Below, in pieces: positions 34,305 to 45,384 of a stretch of 64,000 nucleotides of DNA; positions within the stretch are counted from its first letter, which is position 1, and every line of letters starts with the position of its first letter. The notes beneath the pieces were generated by a model. The model searched no databases and was not told the origin of the DNA. It saw only the letters and a program-made list of their open reading frames with translations. Origin of the DNA: Caulobacteraceae bacterium (GTDB taxonomy: Bacteria; Pseudomonadota; Alphaproteobacteria; Caulobacterales; Caulobacteraceae); NCBI GenBank assembly GCA_947475465.1, contig CANJLK010000012.1, positions 1-64,000 of the forward strand, read 5' to 3'. A program made the position numbers and the translations under genes.

Positions 34305-36971
34305 ATGGTTGCGAAGAAGGCCGCCGAAAGCCAAACCGCCGAGATGAACCTGGCGCGCTACCGCGCCATGCGCGACTTCGCAAAGACGCAGGAGCCCAGC
34401 GGCCGCGAGACTGTCCAGCCCTCCAAGCGGCTGCGATTCGTGATCCAGAAGCACCAGGCGACCCGCCTGCACTTCGATTTCCGACTGGAGCTGGACGGGA
34501 CCTTCAAGTCCTGGGCGGTGACAAAAGGGCCTTCGCTCGACCCGGCGGACAAGCGCCTCGCCGTCGAGGTCGAGGATCACCCGCTCGACTATGGCGACTT
34601 CGAGGGGACGATCCCCAAGGGCCAGTACGGCGGCGGCGCGGTGATGCTGTGGGACCGCGGCTATTGGGCGCCCGAACCCGGGACCGATCCGCACGAGGGC
34701 CTGAGGCGGGGCGATCTGAAGATCGTCATGGACGGCGAGCGCCTGAAAGGCGGCTTTGTCCTGGTGCGCATGAAGCGCCGGCCGCGCGAGAAGAAGGACA
34801 ACTGGCTGCTGATCAAGCACCACGACGGCTGGGCCGTGGAAGGCGACGGCGACCTGCTGGTGCGCGGCGAGACGACCTCCGTCGCCTCGGGTCGGACGAT
34901 GGAGGAGATCGCCGCGGGTCAAGGCAAAGGCCCGACCCGCTTCATGACCGGCAAGGCCCGTGGGGCGGCCAAGCGCTTGTGGCAATCCAACCGGGGCGAG
35001 GCGCATGAGGCCCGCAATGCCGCCGCAGAGCTTGCAGCCGCCCCCGCTCCGACACTGAAAGCCGCAGCCCTGCCCGGTTTCGTGCCGCCCCAGCTCGCCC
35101 GCTCGGTCGACCGGCCGCCGCAGGGCGCGGGCTGGGGCCACGAGATCAAGTTCGACGGCTATCGACTGCAACTGCGGGTCGAGGGCGGTAGGGCCACGCT
35201 GAAGACCCGCGCGGGCCTCGACTGGACAGCGAAGTTCAATCACATCGCCCGCGACGCGGAGGGCCTGCCCGACTGCATCGTCGACGGCGAGGCCTGTGCT
35301 CTGGACCGCAACGGTTCGCCCGATTTCCCGGCCCTGCAGGCGGCGCTCTCCGACGGCAAGACGAGGGACTTGGTGTTCTTCGCCTTCGACCTGCTGTTCG
35401 CCGATGGGGCGGACCTGCGCAACCTGCCGCTGAGTGAACGCAAGGCCCGGCTCCAGGCGCTGCTGGGCGCAGCCCCAAAGAGCGGGGCCCGTATCCGCTT
35501 CGTCGACCATTTCGAGATGGCGGGCGATGCGGTGCTGCAGTCGGCCTGCCGCATGTCGCTGGAGGGCATCGTCTCCAAGCGCCTGGACGCGCCCTATCGG
35601 TCCGACCGCTCCGACAGCTGGTTGAAGTCCAAATGCCGCGCGGGCCACGAGGTGGTGATTGGCGGCTGGATGGGTGAGGAAGGCCAGCTGCGCTCCCTGC
35701 TGGTGGGCGTCCACCGCGGTGACAATCTGGTCTATGTCGGCCGGGTCGGCACGGGTTTCGGCCGCGACAAGGTGGGCCGTGTCCTGCCCCGCCTGGCCAA
35801 GCTGGAAACCGATAAGAGCCCATTCGGCGGGATCGGCCCGCCGCGCAAGGATGTCGGCGTCCACTGGGCGAAGCCGGAGCTGGTGGCCGAGATCGAATTC
35901 GCCGGCTTCACCGGCTCAGGCATGGTGCGCCAGGGCGCCTTCAAGGCGCTTCGGGAAGACAAGCCCGCCGATCAGGTGGAGGCCGAGGTCCCGGCTCCGG
36001 TGGGCGAGACCGCCCTTGCCGAACCCGCGCCCAAGGCCAAGGCTGCAGCTCAGATGCCGCCGCGCTCGCCGATCGTCATGGGGATCACCCTTTCAAATCC
36101 CGGCAAGGCCCTGTGGCCGGACGGCGGCGACGGCGCGCCGGTGACCAAGCTCGACCTGGCCAGATACCTGGAGGCTGTCGGCCCCTGGATGATGCCGCAC
36201 CTCAAGGGCCGTCCCTGCTCGATCATCCGCACGCCGGACGGGATCGAAGGCGACCAGAAGTTCTTCCAGCGCCATGTGGGGAAGGGGTCGTCAGCCCTGA
36301 TCTCCGAGGTCCAGGTGTTCGGCGACCACAAGCCCTACCTGCAGATCGACCGGATCGAGGCCCTGATCGCGCTGGCCCAGAGCGGCGCCACTGAATTCCA
36401 CCCTTGGAACTGCCAGCCCTTCCAGCCCGAAGTTCCGGGCCGGCTGGTCTTCGACCTCGACCCGGATGAGGCCATCCCGTTCGAACGGGTCGTCGAAGGC
36501 GCGTTGGAGGTGAAGGCGCGGCTGGAAGCCGTGGGTCTCGTGGCCTTCTGCAAGACCACGGGCGGCAAGGGCCTGCACGTCGTCACGCCGCTGAAGGGTG
36601 GCAAAGGCAGGATGGATTGGCCCACCGCCAAGACCTTCGCCCAGAACATCTGCCTGGCCATCGCCGCCGACCAGCCGGACCGCTATGTGGTCAACATGGC
36701 CAAGGCCAAGCGGACCGGCCGCATCTTTCTGGACTACCTGCGCAACGACCGGCTTTCGACCGCGGTCGCGCCGCTGTCGCCCCGGGCCCGTCCCGGCGCG
36801 CCGGTGTCCTTCCCGCTGACCTGGAGCCAGGTGAAGCCCGGGCTCGACCCCAAGGCCTTTTCCATCCGCACCGCGCCGGCCCTCCTGAAAAAGACCAAGG
36901 CCTGGGCCGACTATTTCGACAGCGAACAACCCCTGGCGCCGGCGATCCGGAAGCTCGCCGCCCGGCGCTAG
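34305..36971 (+). CDS. ligD: DNA ligase D (NHEJ)
   Basis: An 888-residue multidomain ligase for non-homologous end joining. Order of domains is 3'-phosphoesterase (about 35-190, with [13 protein letters not shown] and the [11 protein letters not shown] motif), ATP-dependent ligase (about 250-560, nucleotidyl lysine K282 in EIKFDGYR) and C-terminal polymerase/primase (about 600-880, with metal aspartates D717 and D719 in VFDLDPDEA and GGKGLHVV). This PE-Lig-Pol order is common in proteobacteria. An Ala/Pro-rich linker joins the last two. Its partner ku is 360 bases downstream on the other strand. The stop shares CTAG with the DUF1330 gene. Confidence 0.96.
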   Translation: MVAKKAAESQTAEMNLARYRAMRDFAKTQEPSGRETVQPSKRLRFVIQKHQATRLHFDFRLELDGTFKSWAVTKGPSLDPADKRLAVEVEDHPLDYGDFEGTIPKGQYGGGAVMLWDRGYWAPEPGTDPHEGLRRGDLKIVMDGERLKGGFVLVRMKRRPREKKDNWLLIKHHDGWAVEGDGDLLVRGETTSVASGRTMEEIAAGQGKGPTRFMTGKARGAAKRLWQSNRGEAHEARNAAAELAAAPAPTLKAAALPGFVPPQLARSVDRPPQGAGWGHEIKFDGYRLQLRVEGGRATLKTRAGLDWTAKFNHIARDAEGLPDCIVDGEACALDRNGSPDFPALQAALSDGKTRDLVFFAFDLLFADGADLRNLPLSERKARLQALLGAAPKSGARIRFVDHFEMAGDAVLQSACRMSLEGIVSKRLDAPYRSDRSDSWLKSKCRAGHEVVIGGWMGEEGQLRSLLVGVHRGDNLVYVGRVGTGFGRDKVGRVLPRLAKLETDKSPFGGIGPPRKDVGVHWAKPELVAEIEFAGFTGSGMVRQGAFKALREDKPADQVEAEVPAPVGETALAEPAPKAKAAAQMPPRSPIVMGITLSNPGKALWPDGGDGAPVTKLDLARYLEAVGPWMMPHLKGRPCSIIRTPDGIEGDQKFFQRHVGKGSSALISEVQVFGDHKPYLQIDRIEALIALAQSGATEFHPWNCQPFQPEVPGRLVFDLDPDEAIPFERVVEGALEVKARLEAVGLVAFCKTTGGKGLHVVTPLKGGKGRMDWPTAKTFAQNICLAIAADQPDRYVVNMAKAKRTGRIFLDYLRNDRLSTAVAPLSPRARPGAPVSFPLTWSQVKPGLDPKAFSIRTAPALLKKTKAWADYFDSEQPLAPAIRKLAARR

Positions 36972-37276
36972 GGTCGATCGTCCCGTACGGGCATGTAGCC
37001 GTCCACCACATAGACCCGCGACCTGGAGCTGGCGTCGCGGATCGGCAGGATCACCTGGTAGGCGGGCGAGTCGCGCCAGGCTATGGCGGACTCTGCGTCG
37101 GGGAATTCCAGGATGACGATGCGGCCCGGCGGCTCGCCCTCGATCGTCTCGGTATGGCCGCTGCGCACCATATAGCGGCCGCTGAAGACCGGCAGAGTCG
37201 CCGGCACCTGCACCACGTAGGCCTTGAAGAGCTCCGGATCCGTCACCCAGATCTCGTTGACCACATAGGCCGCCAT
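36968..37276 (-). CDS. DUF1330 domain-containing protein
   Basis: A 102-residue single-domain protein with the dimeric alpha/beta (ferredoxin-like) DUF1330 fold. Features are [19 protein letters not shown], the RYMVRSG strand, [18 protein letters not shown] and the closing YVVDGY. The function of the family is not established. It lies between ligD and ku in opposite orientation to ligD, and nothing suggests it takes part in end joining. The ATG follows GGAGCAAGCGC. Its stop overlaps the ligD stop. Confidence 0.82.
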   Translation of the reverse strand: MAAYVVNEIWVTDPELFKAYVVQVPATLPVFSGRYMVRSGHTETIEGEPPGRIVILEFPDAESAIAWRDSPAYQVILPIRDASSRSRVYVVDGYMPVRDDRP

Positions 37277-37327
37277 GCGCTTGCTCCTCCGCTCGGCCCA
37301 CAGCCTAGCCAGGGCGGCGCGGAATGC

Positions 37328-38209
37328 CTACGCGCGCTTGCGCGCGGGCGGCGTCTTGGCCGGCGGCGCCTTGGCCGCGGCTTTCTTGCCGCCGGCCCGG
37401 GCCGGCGCGGTCTTGCGACGCTCGCCTCCCGATTGGCCCAGGCTGCGCTTTAGCGCCTCCATCAGGTCGATGACCTCGGCCTCCTTAGGCTCTTCGGGGG
37501 CGGTGATGGTGTGGCCCTTCTCCTTTTCCTTGATCAGGGCGCGCAGCGCGTCCTCGTAGCGGTCGGTGAACTGGCTGGTGTCGAAGGCGCCTTCCTGCTG
37601 CTCGATGATCTTGGCGGCGATGTCGACCATGGCGGCCGGCGGCTTCATGGCCTTGATGTGAGCGAAGATCTCCTCGGCGTCGCGGACCTCGCGCTTGTTG
37701 CGGATGGTGTAGGCGAGGATGCCCTTGTCGCGCGCCTCCAGCGCCATCAGCCGCTCGCGCTGGTGCATGACCAGCCGGCCCAGGGCCACCTTTCCGGCCT
37801 TCTTCATAGCCTCGCGGATGACCGTGAAGGCCTCGACCGCCATGTCGCCGTCGGGGGTCAGGAAATAGGGGTCGTTCCAGTAGAGCCGGTCGATGTCGGC
37901 CTCATCGACGAAACGCTCGATGTCGAGGGTCCGGGTGGTCTCCAGTCGAACGTTCTTGATTTCATCGTCGGTGATGACGACGTAGCGGCCCTTCTCGATC
38001 TCATAGCCCTTGACGATGTCGGCCCGGTCGATGGGTCCTTCCTCCGGATCGGTGGGGATCATGCGAATCCGGTTGTGGGTCTTCTTCGACAGCATGTTGA
38101 AGTGCACCTCGCCGCTGCGCGAGGTGGCGGTGTAGAGCGCAACCGGACAGCTCACGAGGGAGAGCCGCAGGTAGCCCTGCCAGGTCGGACGGGTGGCCAT
38201 GGTCGTCAT
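37328..38209 (-). CDS. ku: non-homologous end-joining protein Ku
   Basis: A 293-residue bacterial Ku that encircles double-strand DNA ends and recruits LigD. The opening TWQGYLRLSLVSCPVALY, the ITDDEIKNVRLETT segment and the DPYFLTPDG motif are typical of the beta-barrel and bridge core. The C-terminal 35 residues are rich in Lys, Ala, Pro and Arg, the DNA-binding tail of many bacterial Ku proteins. It is likely transcribed alone. ligD is on the opposite strand with DUF1330 between them. Confidence 0.95.
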   Translation of the reverse strand: MTTMATRPTWQGYLRLSLVSCPVALYTATSRSGEVHFNMLSKKTHNRIRMIPTDPEEGPIDRADIVKGYEIEKGRYVVITDDEIKNVRLETTRTLDIERFVDEADIDRLYWNDPYFLTPDGDMAVEAFTVIREAMKKAGKVALGRLVMHQRERLMALEARDKGILAYTIRNKREVRDAEEIFAHIKAMKPPAAMVDIAAKIIEQQEGAFDTSQFTDRYEDALRALIKEKEKGHTITAPEEPKEAEVIDLMEALKRSLGQSGGERRKTAPARAGGKKAAAKAPPAKTPPARKRA

Positions 38210-38282
38210 CGATCCCCTTGATCTGACTCCGCAAACGCGGGCCGAGAGGATTCAGTTCTGGAGTCCAGTCAGACTCTTGGCC

Positions 38283-39803
38283 CTATTTCGCCAGGTCCAG
38301 CTTCGGAAGTGTGACGGCCTGCACGGCGTCAAGCCTGGCCTTGCGGAAATGGGTCCGCACGCCGGAGGGCGATCCGAATTCCATCAGCTGGTCTCCCGCC
38401 GGCGTATAGGCGGGCCAGGGATCTGGACCGCAGACAGGATGGCCGGTCCTGGCGAAGCTGACCCAGCAGGCGTGCATCAGGTCGGCCATGGCGTGGTCCT
38501 CGTCGCTGACCAGGCTCATCGGCGTGCGCCGGCCCCAGTATTCCCAGACGTACTGGATCTCCGCCGCATGGGCTGCGCGGGTCATGGCGGGCCGAAACCG
38601 CGTCCCCACGTAGGAGAAATGGTAGAGCCAGGATGGCTGGCCGGTCGACGCCCTGGCCGCCACCCAGCGGGCGGGCGCGCCCATAACAAGGTCGGTGAAG
38701 AGCGCGCGGGCCAGCGCGTCGTCGCCTTGGGCAGCCTCTTCCTTGTAGATCATCCGCGCGCCGGGCGGGACGCGGGCGAGGACCGCCGCCCCCAAGAGGC
38801 CCGGACCCATCAACGAATCCTCGCCGGAATTTGAGCCTACGATCAGCGGCACATCGGCGAATTGACCGTCGGCCAGCGCCTGGGTGGCGGTCTCGGTCAT
38901 CAGCTTTCCATCGGCGAAGGGCTCGTATTCGGCGTCGAGGGCAACTAGCTTTTCGACTGGCAGGGCGCGCAGATCGGCCGCAGTGGCGCCCGGCGCGACG
39001 CCGATCTTCGCCAGCCGCGCGGCGTCGGCCTTTTCCTGTTGGGTCAGGCTCACGGGCGCGAACCAGCCCAGGCCCGACTGCACGATGGCCTTCACATAGA
39101 GGCCCCTGGCGGCGGGCGTTGCCAGCAGGGCGAGCGTGCTCTCGCCGCCCGCTGATTCCCCGAAGATCGTGACATTGGCCGGATCGCCGCCGAAGGCCGC
39201 GATGTTCCGCCGCACCCATTTCAGCGCCGCGATCTGGTCCATCAGGCCGTAGTTGCCGACCGGATCTCCGGGCCTGGCGGTCTCGACCAGCGCCGGCGGC
39301 GCGAAATAGCCGAGCGCGCCCAGCCGGTAGTTGATGGTCACCACCACAACGCCGTCCCGGGCGAAATTCTGGCCGTCGTAAATCCATCCCGCCCCGGTGC
39401 GGTGGCCGCCGCCGTGGATCCAGACCATCACCGGCGCGCCCCTGGCGGCAAGCGGCGCGAAGACGTTGAGCTGGAGGCAGTCCTCCGAGGTCGGTCCGCT
39501 GGCCGCGCCCAGGTTGGGCCGGCCATCCGCGTTCATCGGCTGTGGGCAGGAGGGGCCCGGGAACAGCGCCAGGCGCTCACCGCTCCAGGCCGGGGCCGGC
39601 TGGGGCGGCGCCCAGCGCAGGTCGCCCACCGGCGGGGCGGCGTAGGGGATGTTGCGGAACACCCGCGCGTGTTCGTGCTGCACGCCCGCCAGGACGCCGG
39701 TCTCGACCTGGACGGTGACCGTCTGCACCGCCTCGGTCTGGGCCCCGGCCTGGCCGGCCGCCAGGGCGGCGAAGAAGGCGAGAAGGGCGGCGAAACGGAT
39801 CAT
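38283..39803 (-). CDS. type B carboxylesterase/lipase family protein, secreted
   Basis: A 506-residue alpha/beta-hydrolase of the carboxylesterase B family. The N-terminal signal peptide ends near AGAQ at about residue 22. The oxyanion motif is VMVWIHGGGHRTGAGW, and the nucleophile elbow is FGESAGGES with catalytic Ser217. A likely acid and histidine follow (the region DEDHAMADL and the C-terminal third). It hydrolyses carboxylic esters of unknown identity, probably in the periplasm. ATG 39803 starts the signal; the frame continues upstream across the LexA region and is spurious there. Its upstream region is shared divergently with imuA. Confidence 0.9.
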   Translation of the reverse strand: MIRFAALLAFFAALAAGQAGAQTEAVQTVTVQVETGVLAGVQHEHARVFRNIPYAAPPVGDLRWAPPQPAPAWSGERLALFPGPSCPQPMNADGRPNLGAASGPTSEDCLQLNVFAPLAARGAPVMVWIHGGGHRTGAGWIYDGQNFARDGVVVVTINYRLGALGYFAPPALVETARPGDPVGNYGLMDQIAALKWVRRNIAAFGGDPANVTIFGESAGGESTLALLATPAARGLYVKAIVQSGLGWFAPVSLTQQEKADAARLAKIGVAPGATAADLRALPVEKLVALDAEYEPFADGKLMTETATQALADGQFADVPLIVGSNSGEDSLMGPGLLGAAVLARVPPGARMIYKEEAAQGDDALARALFTDLVMGAPARWVAARASTGQPSWLYHFSYVGTRFRPAMTRAAHAAEIQYVWEYWGRRTPMSLVSDEDHAMADLMHACWVSFARTGHPVCGPDPWPAYTPAGDQLMEFGSPSGVRTHFRKARLDAVQAVTLPKLDLAK

Positions 39804-39876
39804 GTCCTGGCTTCCTCGCGGCGGCAGGCGCGGAGCATTGGGCGAGGGGAGGGCCGGGTCAAGCCAAGTCCGGCGC

Positions 39877-39904
39877 TTGACTCCCGACCCGCCAGGACTA
39901 GAAC
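39877..39904 (+). promoter_or_regulatory. promoter of imuA-imuB-dnaE2
   Basis: TTGACT (39877-39882) is spaced by 16 bases from TAGAAC (39899-39904), within CTAGAAC that fits the Caulobacter -10 form. The -10 overlaps the first arm of the LexA operator, so repressor binding would block polymerase. Confidence 0.6.
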
Positions 39905-39915
39905 AAAGGTGGAAC
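39901..39915 (+). promoter_or_regulatory. LexA (SOS) operator
   Basis: GAAC (39901-39904), seven bases, GAAC (39912-39915): exactly the alphaproteobacterial LexA direct repeat GTTC-N7-GTTC read on the opposite strand. It lies 18 bases before the imuA start and overlaps the -10 hexamer. The downstream genes are known SOS targets in Caulobacter. Confidence 0.85.
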
Positions 39916-39933
39916 GAAAGGAGTCCGCAAGCC

Positions 39934-40725
39934 ATGTCCGATTTTCGCGCGGGGCGGCTCGACGCCATGCGGGCGAAGATCGCCGCCGTCGAAGCCGGCG
40001 GGCGGGGAGACTCCGGATCCCTGCCGTTCGGGGATGCGCGGATCGACGCCCGGCTGCCGGGCGGAGGCCTGCCGCTGGGGCGCTGGCACGAGATCACCGG
40101 GCCGGGGATGGAGGTCGAGACTGCCGCCGCGCCCGCCGCCTTCACCGCCCTCATGATCCAGCCGCTGGCCGCCCGTGGCGAAGTGGTCTGGGTGATGCGA
40201 CGCGACGACCTGTGGGCGCCGGGACTGGCCGGCCTGGGCCTGCCGCCGGAACGGCTTATCCAGGTCTGCGCCCGGGATGAGGCGGAGGCGCTTTCGGTGA
40301 TGGAGGACGCCCTGTCCACCGTCGGCGTGACCACGGTGGTGGGCGAGGCCGAGGCCGTGGACCTGACCGCCGGCCGGCGTCTGCAGCTGGCCTGTGAGCG
40401 GCGCGGGACCACCGGTTTCCTGATCCGCCGGCGCCCCTTCGGCGGCCAGGCCCGGCGCGAGGCCGGCGGCTCGGCCGCGGCGACCCGCTGGTCGGCGGCC
40501 TCCGCCCCATCCGAACCGCCGGCGGGGGAGTTCGGCCTGGGCGCCCCCCGCTTCGCCGTGAGCCTGGAACGCTGCCGGGGGGGACGGCCCGGCGCGTGGC
40601 TGCTGGAAGCCGCGCGGGCCTATGACCTGGAGAGCACGGATGGGACGCATCCTCTGCGCCTGGTCGCCGAGTTGGGCGATCGCCAACTGGCGCCGGCGCT
40701 ACCCCTGCACGCCAACGCCGCCTGA
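39934..40725 (+). CDS. imuA: ImuA, accessory factor of SOS mutagenesis
   Basis: A 263-residue RecA/SulA-like protein. Marks are DARLPGGGLPLGRWHEITG near residues 36-54 and the middle VVWVMRRDDLWAPGLAGLGL. The classical Walker motifs of RecA are not well kept, as expected for ImuA. With ImuB and DnaE2 it allows translesion synthesis and damage-induced mutation. ATG 39934 follows AAAGGAG. It is first of three overlapping genes behind a LexA box; its 3' end overlaps imuB by 86 bases. Confidence 0.9.
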   Translation: MSDFRAGRLDAMRAKIAAVEAGGRGDSGSLPFGDARIDARLPGGGLPLGRWHEITGPGMEVETAAAPAAFTALMIQPLAARGEVVWVMRRDDLWAPGLAGLGLPPERLIQVCARDEAEALSVMEDALSTVGVTTVVGEAEAVDLTAGRRLQLACERRGTTGFLIRRRPFGGQARREAGGSAAATRWSAASAPSEPPAGEFGLGAPRFAVSLERCRGGRPGAWLLEAARAYDLESTDGTHPLRLVAELGDRQLAPALPLHANAA

Positions 40726-42181
40726 GCCCGCCCCGCCTTTCGCCCTGTTGGAAACCGTCCGCGCGGTGCGGCAGCTCTCAGCGGTAAGTCCGGAAGCCGC
40801 GGCCCTGGGCCTGCGCGCCGGGCAGAAGGCCGCCGACGCCTTGGCGCTCGTCCCAGAACTGGTGACGGCGCAGGCCGAGCCGGAGGCCGACGCCGCCGCG
40901 CTCATGGCGCTGGCGGACTGGTGCGTGCGGTTCTCGCCCGGGGTCGCCGTGGATGCGCCGGACGGCCTCTTCCTCGATATCACCGGCGTCGATCACCTTT
41001 GGGGCGGCGAGGCGGCCATGCTGGCGGATTTCCGAAGCCGGCTCTGCGCCAACGGCCTGCCCTTCCGCTGCGCCATCGCCGATACGCCGGGCGCCGCCTG
41101 GGCCATGGTCCGCTATGGCGAGGACGGCGCCATCGCCCCGCCAGGCGGCCAGGCGCGGTTCCTGGCTTCCCTGCCGCCGGCGGCGCTGCGGCTGGAGAGC
41201 GAAACCTGGGCGCAGATCGAGCGGCTGGGCCTGCGGCGGATCGGCCAGATCGCCGAGTTGCCTCGCGCGCCCTTCGGCCGGCGCTTCGGCCAGGCGGCTC
41301 TGACCCGCCTGGACCAGGCCCTGGGCCGCGAAAAGGAGGCTCTGCGCTTTCGCCGCCCACCGACCCCGTGGTTCGCCCGCCTGGCCTTCGCCGAGCCGAT
41401 CAGCGCGCCGGAGGACATGGCCCGGGTCACGGCGGACGTCGCGGCGAAGCTCTGCGCGCGGCTGGAGGCCGAAAGCCACGGGGCGCGGCGCTTCGAACTG
41501 TGTTTCCACCGGCTGGACGGCAAGGCCATGGCCCTGACCGTCGGCCTGTCTCTGCCCGGGTGCGATCCGATCCGCATCGCCAAGCTGTTCGCCCCGAAGC
41601 TGGACACCGTCGATCCGGGCTTCGGGATCGAGGTGGTGACCATGGCGGCCCACGCGGTGGAGGCCACCTCCGGCCGCCAGGCCAGGCTCGACGCCGGGCG
41701 CAACGCCACCATCGAGGAAGGGCTGGCCCCGCTCGTGGACCGGCTGACCAACCGCTTGGGCCCCGAGCGGGTGTGGCGCGCCGCCCCGGTGGAAAGCCAT
41801 GCGCCGGAACTGGCCGCGGCCCGCGCCCGGCCCTTCGCCGACTCTGGCGAGGCCAGGCCCTGGAATCCCGAGACGCCGCGGCCCACGCGCCTGTTCCGCC
41901 GTCCCGAGCCGGTTGAGGACGTCATGGCGCTCACCCCCGATGATCCGCCGACCCAGTTCCGCTGGCGCGGCCAGCTGCACCGCGTCCGCCGCGCCGAGGG
42001 TCCGGAACGGATCGGCGAGGAGTGGTGGAAGGCCGCCATCGACGACGTCCGCACCGACCACCTGCGCGACTACTACCGCGTGGAGGACGCCGAGGGCGGA
42101 CGCTTCTGGCTCTATCGGGTGGGCCTCTACGGCGACGCCGCGAACCCACCGAAATGGTGGATGCACGGGCTGTTCGGATGA
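40640..42181 (+). CDS. imuB: ImuB, inactive Y-family polymerase adaptor
   Basis: A 513-residue Y-family (UmuC/DinB-like) protein. The palm region has [14 protein letters not shown] and the little-finger part [18 protein letters not shown], but the N-terminal acidic triad of active DinB enzymes (such as DxDAFF) is not seen, as in other ImuB proteins, which act as adaptors. The [13 protein letters not shown] segment near residue 415 may bind the beta clamp. ATG 40640 (GGAG eight bases upstream) lies inside imuA in another frame, giving an 86-base overlap. The stop overlaps the dnaE2 start (ATGA). Confidence 0.92.
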   Translation: MGRILCAWSPSWAIANWRRRYPCTPTPPEPAPPFALLETVRAVRQLSAVSPEAAALGLRAGQKAADALALVPELVTAQAEPEADAAALMALADWCVRFSPGVAVDAPDGLFLDITGVDHLWGGEAAMLADFRSRLCANGLPFRCAIADTPGAAWAMVRYGEDGAIAPPGGQARFLASLPPAALRLESETWAQIERLGLRRIGQIAELPRAPFGRRFGQAALTRLDQALGREKEALRFRRPPTPWFARLAFAEPISAPEDMARVTADVAAKLCARLEAESHGARRFELCFHRLDGKAMALTVGLSLPGCDPIRIAKLFAPKLDTVDPGFGIEVVTMAAHAVEATSGRQARLDAGRNATIEEGLAPLVDRLTNRLGPERVWRAAPVESHAPELAAARARPFADSGEARPWNPETPRPTRLFRRPEPVEDVMALTPDDPPTQFRWRGQLHRVRRAEGPERIGEEWWKAAIDDVRTDHLRDYYRVEDAEGGRFWLYRVGLYGDAANPPKWWMHGLFG

Positions 42182-45100
42182 CCCGCTACGCCGAGCTGCA
42201 GGCGGCCAGCAACTTCTCCTTCCTGCGCGGGGCCTCGCACCCGCATGAGCTGTTGGTCGGCGCCGCCGCCCTGGGGATCGAGGCCATCGGCCTGTGCGAC
42301 CGCAACAGCCTGGCCGGGGTGGTGCGCGCCTGGCGGGCGAAGAAGGATCTGGCGAAGACCGGCGCGCAGGTCCGCGACCTGACCGGCTGCCGGCTGGATT
42401 TCGCCGACGGGACCCCCAGCCTGCTGGTCTATCCCTCCGACCGCGAGGCCTACGGCCGCCTGACCCGGCTGCTGACCCTTGGCCAGCGGCGGGCGAAGAA
42501 GGCCGAGTGCGAACTCCACTGGGCCGATTTCCTGGACCACGCCGAGGGGCAACTGACCCTGGTGGTTCCTCCGGAGCGGCTGGACGAAGGGTTCGAGCCC
42601 CATCTGAAGCGCATCGCCGGCGAATTGCATGGCGCCGTCTGGCTGGCGGCGGCAAGGCGCTATGGCCCGCGCGACCTGAAACGGCTGTCGCAGCTTTCGG
42701 CCCTGGCCCAGGCGGCCGGCGCGCCCATGGTGGCGACCAACGACGTCCTCTACCACGGCCCCGAGCGGCGGCCCTTGCAGGACGTGATCACCTGCATCCG
42801 CGAGACCTGCACGATCCAGGAGGCCGGCCTTCGGCTGCAGGCCAACGCCGAGCGGCACCTGAAATCGCCGGACGAGATGGCCCGCCTGTTCGCCAGGTTC
42901 CCCGGCGCGGTGGAGCGCAGCGTCGAGATCGCCGAGCGGATCGGCTTCGATCTTTCCGACCTGTCCTATCAGTACCCCGACGAGCCGGTGCCCAAGGGCG
43001 ACACAGCCATCCACCACCTGCGCCGGCTGGCCTGGCGCGGCGCGCAGTGGCGCTTCGCGGGCGGCCTGCGCCAGAAGGAGCGGCGGACCATCAAGCGCGA
43101 ACTCGATCTGATCGAGAAGATGGACTACCCGCACTATTTCCTGACCGTCCACGACATCGTCCGCTGGGCGCGCGAGCAGGACATCCTGTGCCAGGGGCGC
43201 GGCTCGGCGGCCAACAGCTGCGTCTGCTACTGCCTGGAGATCACCGCGGTCGATCCCACCAAGAAGGATCAGGACCTGCTGTTTTCACGCTTCCTGTCGG
43301 AGAACCGCGGCGAGCCGCCGGACATCGACGTCGACTTCGAGCACGACCGCCGCGAGGAGGTGATGCAGTACATCTACGCCCGCTATGGGCGCGAGCGGGC
43401 GGGCATCGTCGCCACCGTGATCCACTACCGCCCGCGCATGGCCATCCGTCAGGTCGGCAAGGCCCTGGGCCTGACCGAGGACGTCACCGCCGCCTTGGCC
43501 AACACCGTCTGGGGCAGCTATGGCGACGAGGTTCCCGACGCCCACATCCGCCAGACAGGCATCGACCCGGACGCCGCGGAAATCCGGCGGGCCACGACGC
43601 TCGCCCAGCAGCTCCTGACCTTTCCGCGCCACCTGTCGCAGCATGTCGGCGGCTATGTGCTCAGCCAGCGCCGGCTCGACGAGATCGTCCCCATCGGCAA
43701 TGCGGCCATGGCCGACCGCACCTTCATCGAATGGGACAAGGACGACATCGACGCGCTCAACCTGATGAAGGTCGACGTCCTGGCCCTGGGCATGCTGACG
43801 GCTCTGAAGAAGAGCTTCGACATCCTGGGGATCGCCGACATCAAGGATGTCCCGCAGGAGGACGCCGCGGTCTACGACATGCTCTGCAAGGCCGACTCCG
43901 TGGGCGTCTTCCAGGTGGAGAGCCGGGCGCAGATGTCGATGCTGCCCCGGCTGAAGCCCCGGACCTTCTACGACCTGGTCATCGAGGTGGCGATCGTGCG
44001 GCCAGGCCCGATCCAGGGCGACATGGTCCATCCCTACCTGCGGCGCAGGGAAGGCAAGGAGGCGGCGGAATTCCCTTCCCCCTCGCCGGAACACGGGTCG
44101 AAGGATGAGCTTCGGCACGTGCTGGGGAAGACCTTCGGCGTGCCGCTGTTCCAGGAACAGGCCATGCGGCTGGCCATCGAGGCGGCGAGGTTTTCCGACA
44201 ACGACGCCGACGGCCTGCGGCGCTCCATGGCCACCTTCCGTGCCGATGGACGGCTTTGGACCTACAAGGAGATGTTCATCCAGGGGATGGCCAGGCGCGG
44301 CTATGACGCGGACTTCGCGACCCGCTGCTTCAAGCAGATCGAGGGTTTCGGCGCCTATGGCTTCCCCGAGAGCCACGCCATCAGCTTCGCGATCCTGGTC
44401 TATGTCTCCGCCTGGGTGAAGCGCCACCATCCCGAGGTGTTCTGCGCCAGCCTGTTGAACAGCCAGCCGATGGGTTTCTACCAGCCGGCCCAGCTGGTCC
44501 GCGACGCCCGCGAACATGGGGTGGAGGTGCGCGGCCCCGATGTCCTCGCCTGCGAATGGGACTGCACCCTGGAGGCGCCTGCCGACCGGTCCTCCCCCCA
44601 TGCGGCGCTGCGGCTGGGGCTGCGGCAGATCAAGGGCTTCAAGAAGGCCGACGCCGCCCTGCTGGTCGCCGCCCGGGAGGCCGGGGCCCGCACCGTGGAG
44701 GACTTCGTGCTGCGAGCCGGCCTGGCGCGCCGCGCCCTGGAACTGCTGGCCGAGGCCGACGCCTTCCGGTCGCTGGGTCTGAGCCGGCGCGAGGCGCTGT
44801 GGGCGGTGAAGGGGATGGCCGGCGAGATCGACGCCGAGAAGACCGCGCCCCTGCTGACGCGGCAAAGCGTGCGGGAAACCCAGGTCATGCTGCCCTTCAT
44901 GACCCCGCCTAAGGAGGTGGCGGAGGACTACCGGACCACCAGCCTGTCGCTCCGCGACCATCCGGTGAAATTCTTCCGCGAAGACCTGGCGCGGAGGGGC
45001 GTGGTCCCCTGCTCCGCCCAGAAGGGAATGCGCAACGGCCGCCGCGTCGCCATCGGCGGCCTGGTGCTGGTGCGCCAGCGGCCCGGCACCGCCAAGGGCG

Positions 45101-45384
45101 TGGTGTTCCTGACAATCGAGGACGAGACCGGCATCGCCAACATCGTTTGCTGGCGCGACGCCTTCGAGGCCAACCGGCGGCTGGTGATGAGCGCCTCGTT
45201 CCTGGTGGTCCACGGCCAGTTGCAGGTCGCCGACGGGGTGACCCATCTGGTGGCCGAGCGGTTCACGGATCTGTCCTACAGGCTGGGCGCCATGCGCGAC
45301 GAGGAAGCGCCCGCTGGCGAGCCTGCGCCCCAGGTCCACAGCCGCGTCACCGGCCGCCTGATCCGCAGCCGCGACTTCCACTGA
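42178..45384 (+). CDS. dnaE2: error-prone DNA polymerase DnaE2
   Basis: A 1068-residue C-family polymerase of the DnaE2 (ImuC) group, the catalytic subunit of the ImuAB mutasome. The PHP domain is at the N-terminus ([21 protein letters not shown]), followed by the polymerase palm with the catalytic aspartates in [16 protein letters not shown], the GRGSAANS motif, and near the C-terminus an OB-fold (about 960-1030). Length (about 1070) separates it from replicative DnaE (about 1150). Start ATG 42178 overlaps the imuB stop. The final codons run into a perfect 13-base inverted repeat. Confidence 0.96.
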   Translation: MTRYAELQAASNFSFLRGASHPHELLVGAAALGIEAIGLCDRNSLAGVVRAWRAKKDLAKTGAQVRDLTGCRLDFADGTPSLLVYPSDREAYGRLTRLLTLGQRRAKKAECELHWADFLDHAEGQLTLVVPPERLDEGFEPHLKRIAGELHGAVWLAAARRYGPRDLKRLSQLSALAQAAGAPMVATNDVLYHGPERRPLQDVITCIRETCTIQEAGLRLQANAERHLKSPDEMARLFARFPGAVERSVEIAERIGFDLSDLSYQYPDEPVPKGDTAIHHLRRLAWRGAQWRFAGGLRQKERRTIKRELDLIEKMDYPHYFLTVHDIVRWAREQDILCQGRGSAANSCVCYCLEITAVDPTKKDQDLLFSRFLSENRGEPPDIDVDFEHDRREEVMQYIYARYGRERAGIVATVIHYRPRMAIRQVGKALGLTEDVTAALANTVWGSYGDEVPDAHIRQTGIDPDAAEIRRATTLAQQLLTFPRHLSQHVGGYVLSQRRLDEIVPIGNAAMADRTFIEWDKDDIDALNLMKVDVLALGMLTALKKSFDILGIADIKDVPQEDAAVYDMLCKADSVGVFQVESRAQMSMLPRLKPRTFYDLVIEVAIVRPGPIQGDMVHPYLRRREGKEAAEFPSPSPEHGSKDELRHVLGKTFGVPLFQEQAMRLAIEAARFSDNDADGLRRSMATFRADGRLWTYKEMFIQGMARRGYDADFATRCFKQIEGFGAYGFPESHAISFAILVYVSAWVKRHHPEVFCASLLNSQPMGFYQPAQLVRDAREHGVEVRGPDVLACEWDCTLEAPADRSSPHAALRLGLRQIKGFKKADAALLVAAREAGARTVEDFVLRAGLARRALELLAEADAFRSLGLSRREALWAVKGMAGEIDAEKTAPLLTRQSVRETQVMLPFMTPPKEVAEDYRTTSLSLRDHPVKFFREDLARRGVVPCSAQKGMRNGRRVAIGGLVLVRQRPGTAKGVVFLTIEDETGIANIVCWRDAFEANRRLVMSASFLVVHGQLQVADGVTHLVAERFTDLSYRLGAMRDEEAPAGEPAPQVHSRVTGRLIRSRDFH

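Noticed and set aside
32457..35864. A 1135-codon minus-strand open frame opposite otsB, otsA and ligD
   Set aside because: It is antisense to three well-supported genes, is rich in Gly, Arg, Gln and His as GC-rich shadow frames are, and shows no family motif.
43285..45381. A 698-codon minus-strand open frame opposite dnaE2
   Set aside because: It is a shadow of dnaE2 with biased composition and no recognisable domain.
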